The translations under genes were made by a program, and so were the position numbers. The notes under the pieces are model-generated. The model saw only the letters and a program-made list of their open reading frames with translations, did not search any database and had not been told where the DNA came from. From the NCBI RefSeq assembly GCF_030160275.1, contig NZ_BSOA01000050.1, forward strand, positions 62,001-126,000: a stretch of 64,000 nucleotides of DNA, given 5' to 3'. Origin of the DNA: Dyella flagellata. GTDB taxonomy: Bacteria > Pseudomonadota > Gammaproteobacteria > Xanthomonadales > Rhodanobacteraceae. Of the stretch, positions 59,342-64,000 are shown one piece after another (position 1 is the stretch's first letter; every line of letters starts with the position of its first letter).

Positions 59342-60521
59342 AGCAACCCACCGTCCTTCACAAAATCTTTCAAAGCGCGGATTGCGCCTTACTGGCATCG
59401 CGTTGGTGATGGTTCTGCTGGTCATCGTGGTGATCGGACTCATTACGCGCGCCACGCAGGCGAAAAGCCTGAAAACCTGGACCCAGGAGCAGGCCGTTCC
59501 CACTGTCGCCGTGGTCATGCCGGAACCCGGCAAGGCCGGTCCGGTGCTGGATCTGCCCGGCCAGTTGCAGGCTTATACACGAGCGCCGATCTATGCGCAG
59601 GTCAGCGGCTACTTGAAAGAGTGGAAGACCGAAATTGGCGCGCCGGTGAAGGCCGGCCAATTGCTTGGTGAAATCTCCACGCCGGAATTGGACCAGCAAC
59701 TGCAGCAAGCACGCGCAGACCTCGCCAGCACCAAGGCGAATGCGGACCTGGCTGCGGTGACCGCCAAGCGCTGGCAGGCGATGTTGGGCAGTGATTCGGT
59801 GGCCCAGCAGGACGTTGACCAACGTACCGCCGATTACACCGCCAAGCTGGCGCAGATGAGAGCGGCGCAGGCGAACGTGGAGCGCATGGAGGCGGCCAAG
59901 GCCTTCGCGCGCATCGTGGCACCCTTCGACGGCGTAGTGACGGCGCGTGATACCGACGTCGGCGCGTTGATCAATGCCGGCGGCGGCACCGGCCCCGAGC
60001 TGTTCGTGGTGTCGGACATCCACAAGTTGCGCGTGTATGTACAGGTGCCGCAGCGCTATGGGCCGTCCATTCGTCCCGGCAGCATGGCCGTGCTTACGGT
60101 GCCCGAATACGCGGACCGCCAATTCCACGCACAGGTGACCGCCATCGCCAATGCTGTCAACGTCACCTCAGGTACTACCTTGGTGCAATTGCAGGTCGAC
60201 AACGTCGATGGCCAGCTGATGCCGGGGGCTTATGCACACGTGCGTTTCAACCTGCCGGTGGACGCCGCCGCGCTGCGCGTGCCGGCAAGCTCGCTGATTT
60301 TCGACAATGCCGGTTTGCGCGTGGCAACGCTCGGCAGCGGCGATAAGGTCGCCTTCAAGAAGGTGAGTATCCTGTTCGACTACGGCAAGTCGGTGGAAAT
60401 CGGCAGTGGCCTCAATGCCGACGACCGCGTGATCGACAGTCCACCGGACGGCATCAAGGACGGTGATGCCGTGAAGATCGCCACCGAGGACGCCATGGCG
60501 AAGCCGCATGAAAAAGTTTGA
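59331..60521 (+). CDS. RND periplasmic adaptor (membrane-fusion protein)
   Basis: A 396-residue protein. The ATG at 59331 follows AGGAGAACCAAGCT and overlaps the permease end by 11 bases; a longer frame from 59226 is unlikely. One N-terminal helix (GIALVMVLLVIVVIGLI), lipoyl halves (AQVSGYLKEWKTEIGAPVKA, ARIVAPFDGVVTARDTDVGA) and a beta-barrel domain are visible. It joins the permease to the NodT channel; the channel gene starts within its last codons. Confidence 0.92.
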   Translation: MSSEATHRPSQNLSKRGLRLTGIALVMVLLVIVVIGLITRATQAKSLKTWTQEQAVPTVAVVMPEPGKAGPVLDLPGQLQAYTRAPIYAQVSGYLKEWKTEIGAPVKAGQLLGEISTPELDQQLQQARADLASTKANADLAAVTAKRWQAMLGSDSVAQQDVDQRTADYTAKLAQMRAAQANVERMEAAKAFARIVAPFDGVVTARDTDVGALINAGGGTGPELFVVSDIHKLRVYVQVPQRYGPSIRPGSMAVLTVPEYADRQFHAQVTAIANAVNVTSGTTLVQLQVDNVDGQLMPGAYAHVRFNLPVDAAALRVPASSLIFDNAGLRVATLGSGDKVAFKKVSILFDYGKSVEIGSGLNADDRVIDSPPDGIKDGDAVKIATEDAMAKPHEKV

Positions 60522-61935
60522 GTCCCTGCTGTTAGTCGCGATCGCCGCGGCATTGGGTGGTTGCTCGCTTGCGCCACCGTATCAACCGCCGCCCACGCCG
60601 TCGGCGCAGGCGTATCGTGATCTCGGCCCGTGGGTAGCCGCGCAGCCAGCCGATCAGCTGCCGCGCGAAAACTGGTGGCAGCTGTACCACGACACCGAGC
60701 TGGATGCGCTGCAGACCAAACTGCTGGCAAACAACGCGGATCTCGCTGCCGCGCTGGCGCATTACCAGCAGGCCCAGGCCTATGCGATGCAGGCACGTTC
60801 CGATCTGTTCCCGCACATCGGCGCCGGTGCCACTGGACAGCGTCAGCGCCAATCCGATCATGCGCCGCCGCTGCGCAATCCCAGCGCGCCATCGGACTAC
60901 AACAGTTACACCGTCGATGCGCAGGCGAGCTATGAAGTGGATCTGTGGGGCAGGGTGCGCAACTCGGTCGAAGCAGGGCGTGACAATGCGCTGGCTGCGC
61001 AGGCGGATCTCGCCGCGGCACAGCTGAGCCTGCAAGCTGGGCTCGCGGACAGCTATCTTCAGTTGCGCGGGCTCGACCAGCAGATCGAATTGTTGCAGCA
61101 GACCATCCAGGCCTACGAGAAAGCACTGAAGCTTACGCAGACGCTACATGGCGGCGGCATCGTATCCGGCCTGGACGTATCGCGTGCGCAAACGCAGCTT
61201 TCCGATGCGCGCTCCCAATGGTCGCAAACGCTCGCCCAGCGCGTGCTGATGCAGGATACGATCGCCGTGCTGGTGGGCGAAAATGCAGCGAACTTCAGCC
61301 TGCCGGCGCGCATCGAGCCGGTCGAAGTGCCGGTCATTCCGCTGGATCTGCCTTCGACCCTGCTGCAACGGCGCCCCGACATAGCCGCGGCGGAGCGCCG
61401 CGTCGCCGCAGCCAATGCAGGCATCGGCGTTGCGCGCGCCGCATGGTTCCCTTCGTTGACGCTCAATGCGCAGGGTGGCTACCAAAGCACCGGCTGGGCG
61501 AACCTGCTTACCGCGGGAAATAACATCTGGGCCTTGGGGCCGACGCTGGCCCTGAATCTCATCGATGGCGGCTACCGCAAGGCGACCGTCCAGGCGGCCA
61601 AGGCAAAGACCGATGAGGCCGGCGCCAGCTATCGCGGTGTCGTGCTGGGCGCTTTCCAGCAGGTGCAGGACAACCTTGCCCTGCTCGATCACCTGGGCAC
61701 CGCCAGCGCCAATCAAAAAGATGCCGCCGATGCCGCCCGGCATGCACTGGATCTTTCGATGAGCCAGTACAAGCAGGGCGCGGTCAGCTACCTGGACGTA
61801 GTCCAGGCGCAGACCACTGAGCTGCAGGAGAAGCGCGGCCTGTTGGAGCTTGATACCCAGCGACTGCGCGCCAGTGTGCAGCTGATTCGCGCCCTCGGCG
61901 GCGGGTGGTCGGTTGAGCAGCTGGCGCAAAAATGA
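60508..61935 (+). CDS. Outer-membrane efflux lipoprotein of the RND pump (NodT type)
   Basis: A 475-residue protein with lipoprotein signal FESLLLVAIAAALGGC (Cys19). Two OEP repeats are seen; the segment TVDAQASYEVDLWGRVRNSV is a family signature. The gene overlaps the adaptor by 14 bases and ends the tripartite operon; a half palindrome follows 37 bases later. Confidence 0.92.
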   Translation: MKKFESLLLVAIAAALGGCSLAPPYQPPPTPSAQAYRDLGPWVAAQPADQLPRENWWQLYHDTELDALQTKLLANNADLAAALAHYQQAQAYAMQARSDLFPHIGAGATGQRQRQSDHAPPLRNPSAPSDYNSYTVDAQASYEVDLWGRVRNSVEAGRDNALAAQADLAAAQLSLQAGLADSYLQLRGLDQQIELLQQTIQAYEKALKLTQTLHGGGIVSGLDVSRAQTQLSDARSQWSQTLAQRVLMQDTIAVLVGENAANFSLPARIEPVEVPVIPLDLPSTLLQRRPDIAAAERRVAAANAGIGVARAAWFPSLTLNAQGGYQSTGWANLLTAGNNIWALGPTLALNLIDGGYRKATVQAAKAKTDEAGASYRGVVLGAFQQVQDNLALLDHLGTASANQKDAADAARHALDLSMSQYKQGAVSYLDVVQAQTTELQEKRGLLELDTQRLRASVQLIRALGGGWSVEQLAQK

Positions 61936-61972
61936 TCGCCGCGCTTAGGCTCTCGTCGCTCCGGGTATTCAC

Positions 61973-62001
61973 GTAGGCTGGGATGACAATCCCAGCTTAC
62001 G
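61973..62001. repeat. Dispersed palindrome, half copy 10
   Basis: GTAGGCTGGGATGACAATCC followed by CAGCTTACG: one complete half, also usable as a hairpin between the convergent genes. Confidence 0.75.
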
Positions 62002-62071
62002 TTCTCGCTGTAGCCGAATGTGCTGAATAAATCAGAGCAGCCCTAGTCGCGTGACCGCAACGTGGTGCGAA

Positions 62072-64000
62072 CTACATGTCACGGTGCAACCAGCCCGAAC
62101 TGTAGTAGAACTCGTGCAGCTGACTATCAGAGCCGACGTATTCGATTCGTACCGCACCGTCTGAACCCGTGAACTCAACCGGATCGCCGGCTAAAGGAAT
62201 TGCGCCGCGCGTTGCCTTGGTCAAATCGTTGTGGACCCATGCGTTTGTCCACCACACGAGTTCATGAAGATCGTTGTCAGTACCGCGATAGATGATACGT
62301 GGCGCACCACCGGCCATGACCCCTCTGGGATTTCCTTGCGCCGGTGTCGCACCCGTCAGACTGGTAACGTCGGTGTGATGCCAGCCTGCGGAATCCATGA
62401 GAAATTCATGGACGTCGCCTGCATTGTCTCGATATACCACTCGGGGATTGCCGGATGAATCGACATATCCTTGCGGATCCGAGTAGGCGCTACCCGATCC
62501 TGCGATCCCCGTCATTTGCCACTGATTCCAGGCATTGTTGAAGTAGTACAGTTCAACCACCTGGTTGTTTATGTCCCTATAGACAATGCGGGGAACCCCA
62601 TTGGCCACGTAACCCATGGGCTTCCCAATAGCATTTACTTGGGTAGGAGCACTAGGCAGGCTATTTTTACTCAGATCAAGGTCATGCCAGCCGGTGGAAT
62701 CCAGCGAAAGCTGGTACACATCACCGGAAAGCTGGTAGACGACATGGGCTGCGCCAGTGGCGTCCGCGTAGGGCTTCGGATCGGATACCACACTATTTGG
62801 GGGCGGCGTCGACGTCATTTCCCACTCGGACCACGCACCATTTTGCTCGAAGATTTCCCGGATACATTGAGCCGTGTCGAGATAGACCACCCTGGCCTCG
62901 TTGTTGGCGAAATAGCCCGCCGGGTCTCCGGCGGCGCTACCGGAAGCCAAGTTCAGCAACGTATTGGGATTGCCACTGAGATCGCTGCTAAAGAGATTGA
63001 TATTGGTACCATCTCGGTACACCACGCTAGGGCCAGGCTGATTGAAGGTGGACGGTGAGCCTGACACTTGATGGGGGATGGTAGGTGTTACGCGAAGCTT
63101 CGATACGGACATCCCCATTTGCGCATAGTCTCCGGCGGCCGGAGCAACCTCCCCATTTACGCCGATAAGCGTGACGGCATACTTCAGTGGGTCCGTTGAA
63201 AGCTTGTCATAGCCAGACTGACCGGAAGAAGCCACCGCACTGAGCACATGAGCGAAGTCGCTGGTGCTTATACGAAAATGCACCTTTTTCTCAGGAGAAA
63301 AAGTCCCCGATTGAAAGTTTATGGAGTCACTCGGCAAAGGCGATTGTAACCATTCCGAAGGATCGGTCGTGCTTTGGTTGATCGTGGTTTGGGCAATGGG
63401 GAGGAAGGTGGTGTTCGTAGCGTCTGTGTGAACTAGCTTTAAGCTGTCATCTCCCGGTTTTGGAGAGTAATAGCCTATTTGGTAGGTGAATTTGCATTTT
63501 ACCTTCTGGTTGACACCGTTGACGACTATGTCGATGTAGCAGCCGCCACTCTCATCTTCCAGAATAAGCTCAAAATAAGCTTGTCTCGATGACCACTCGC
63601 TTTGAGTGGGGCCGTTTCCCGTGGATAGATCGTTTGCTACGGCAGTCCAGAACGAAATGTCCACGTCATAAGCATTCGACGGAAAGAGCATTGCGTAAGG
63701 CGGGATGTTGTACCAGCAACCTATATTCAGCGAGCCGGAACCTTTGGATAGCTGTGTAGTCGGGTCCTGGGTATTCAGCCAAAGGCCGACTTCATCACCA
63801 AGCACCTGGACGCCACTATATCCGTATTGATTCGTGTGACCGCGTTGATAGTCCGAGAGCGAAAGGGTTGAGGGGATGGTGAGATAAGTGTAGGTACCCA
63901 ATGGCCAGCTAATGTCCACCAGAGGCGGATAACTCATATCCCACGCGTCCCTTACCACAAAGCGGTTATAGGCGGGAAAATCATCGGCGCCTTGAGGGCT
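62072..64000 (-). CDS. Protein with seven propeller-like repeats, start outside window
   Basis: The frame is open to the right edge, so the N-terminus is missing (642 residues visible; a GTG at 63958 is internal). The first ~320 residues form an unrecognised beta-rich domain with paired cysteines (GGCYIDIVVNG, VKCKFTYQIG). The last ~320 (62072-63040) are seven repeats of 45-52 residues, each with (R/S)(I/V)VYRD, then a (V/L)xEL/F strand and a Trp line such as GWHHTDV. This resembles seven-bladed fucose-lectin-like (PLL/AAL) propellers, so carbohydrate binding is plausible. The codon use is AT-richer than the neighbours. Confidence 0.75.
   Translation of the reverse strand, partial: SPQGADDFPAYNRFVVRDAWDMSYPPLVDISWPLGTYTYLTIPSTLSLSDYQRGHTNQYGYSGVQVLGDEVGLWLNTQDPTTQLSKGSGSLNIGCWYNIPPYAMLFPSNAYDVDISFWTAVANDLSTGNGPTQSEWSSRQAYFELILEDESGGCYIDIVVNGVNQKVKCKFTYQIGYYSPKPGDDSLKLVHTDATNTTFLPIAQTTINQSTTDPSEWLQSPLPSDSINFQSGTFSPEKKVHFRISTSDFAHVLSAVASSGQSGYDKLSTDPLKYAVTLIGVNGEVAPAAGDYAQMGMSVSKLRVTPTIPHQVSGSPSTFNQPGPSVVYRDGTNINLFSSDLSGNPNTLLNLASGSAAGDPAGYFANNEARVVYLDTAQCIREIFEQNGAWSEWEMTSTPPPNSVVSDPKPYADATGAAHVVYQLSGDVYQLSLDSTGWHDLDLSKNSLPSAPTQVNAIGKPMGYVANGVPRIVYRDINNQVVELYYFNNAWNQWQMTGIAGSGSAYSDPQGYVDSSGNPRVVYRDNAGDVHEFLMDSAGWHHTDVTSLTGATPAQGNPRGVMAGGAPRIIYRGTDNDLHELVWWTNAWVHNDLTKATRGAIPLAGDPVEFTGSDGAVRIEYVGSDSQLHEFYYSSGWLHRDM

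Overview
The window is high-GC, densely coded chromosomal DNA of a gammaproteobacterium. The gene set (type V autotransporters with an extended signal peptide region, Entner-Doudoroff operon, NodT/RND/EmrAB efflux, PagL, Lhr, a BtuB-type receptor behind a cobalamin riboswitch) together with dispersed GTAGGCTGGGATG palindromes suggests Xanthomonadales, most likely Rhodanobacteraceae (Dyella/Rhodanobacter/Luteibacter-like). That placement is inference from gene style, not from a marker gene. No rRNA, tRNA, CRISPR array or insertion sequence was recognised.

Region 1 (1-13045) holds two paralogous giant glycine-rich autotransporters. The first is cut by the window edge; the second is complete at 2087 aa. 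Between them lie an MFS transporter, an AraC regulator (overlapping stop/start) and a PAPS-type sulfotransferase. The autotransporters share an ungapped ~640-bp patch of about 96% identity and differ by exactly four copies of a ~70-aa passenger repeat, so the locus looks recombinationally active.

Region 2 (13060-20175) encodes exported enzymes: a Tat-dependent multicopper oxidase, an AcpA/phospholipase C-like phosphoesterase, a DUF3617-like secreted protein, an unusual protein with one haem c motif, and a PDZ protein.

Region 3 (20217-29480, minus strand) carries two tandem MdtB/MdtC-like RND permeases without a membrane-fusion partner, each preceded by the same ~40-bp element, and a BtuB-like TonB receptor with a cobalamin riboswitch.

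Region 4 (29614-35382) is the Entner-Doudoroff operon zwf-pgl-edd-eda with a divergent GntR/HutC regulator. A perfect 30-bp inverted repeat sits between pgl and edd.

Region 5 (35667-42931) is a mosaic of small genes: an AT-richer secreted protein, a rhodanese-GNAT pair divergent from an FtrA/GlxA-type regulator, an S10 peptidase, a RibD-like reductase, SnoaL and VOC proteins, then a small accessory patch (solitary ABC-type ATPase, UPF0158 remnant, addiction module).

Region 6 (42958-62001) has the Lhr helicase, an AraC regulator, a MarR-NodT-EmrA-EmrB efflux operon with a recognisable promoter, PagL, and a LysR regulator divergent from a complete RND-MFP-NodT tripartite pump. The window ends inside an AT-richer minus-strand gene for a protein with seven propeller-blade-like repeats.
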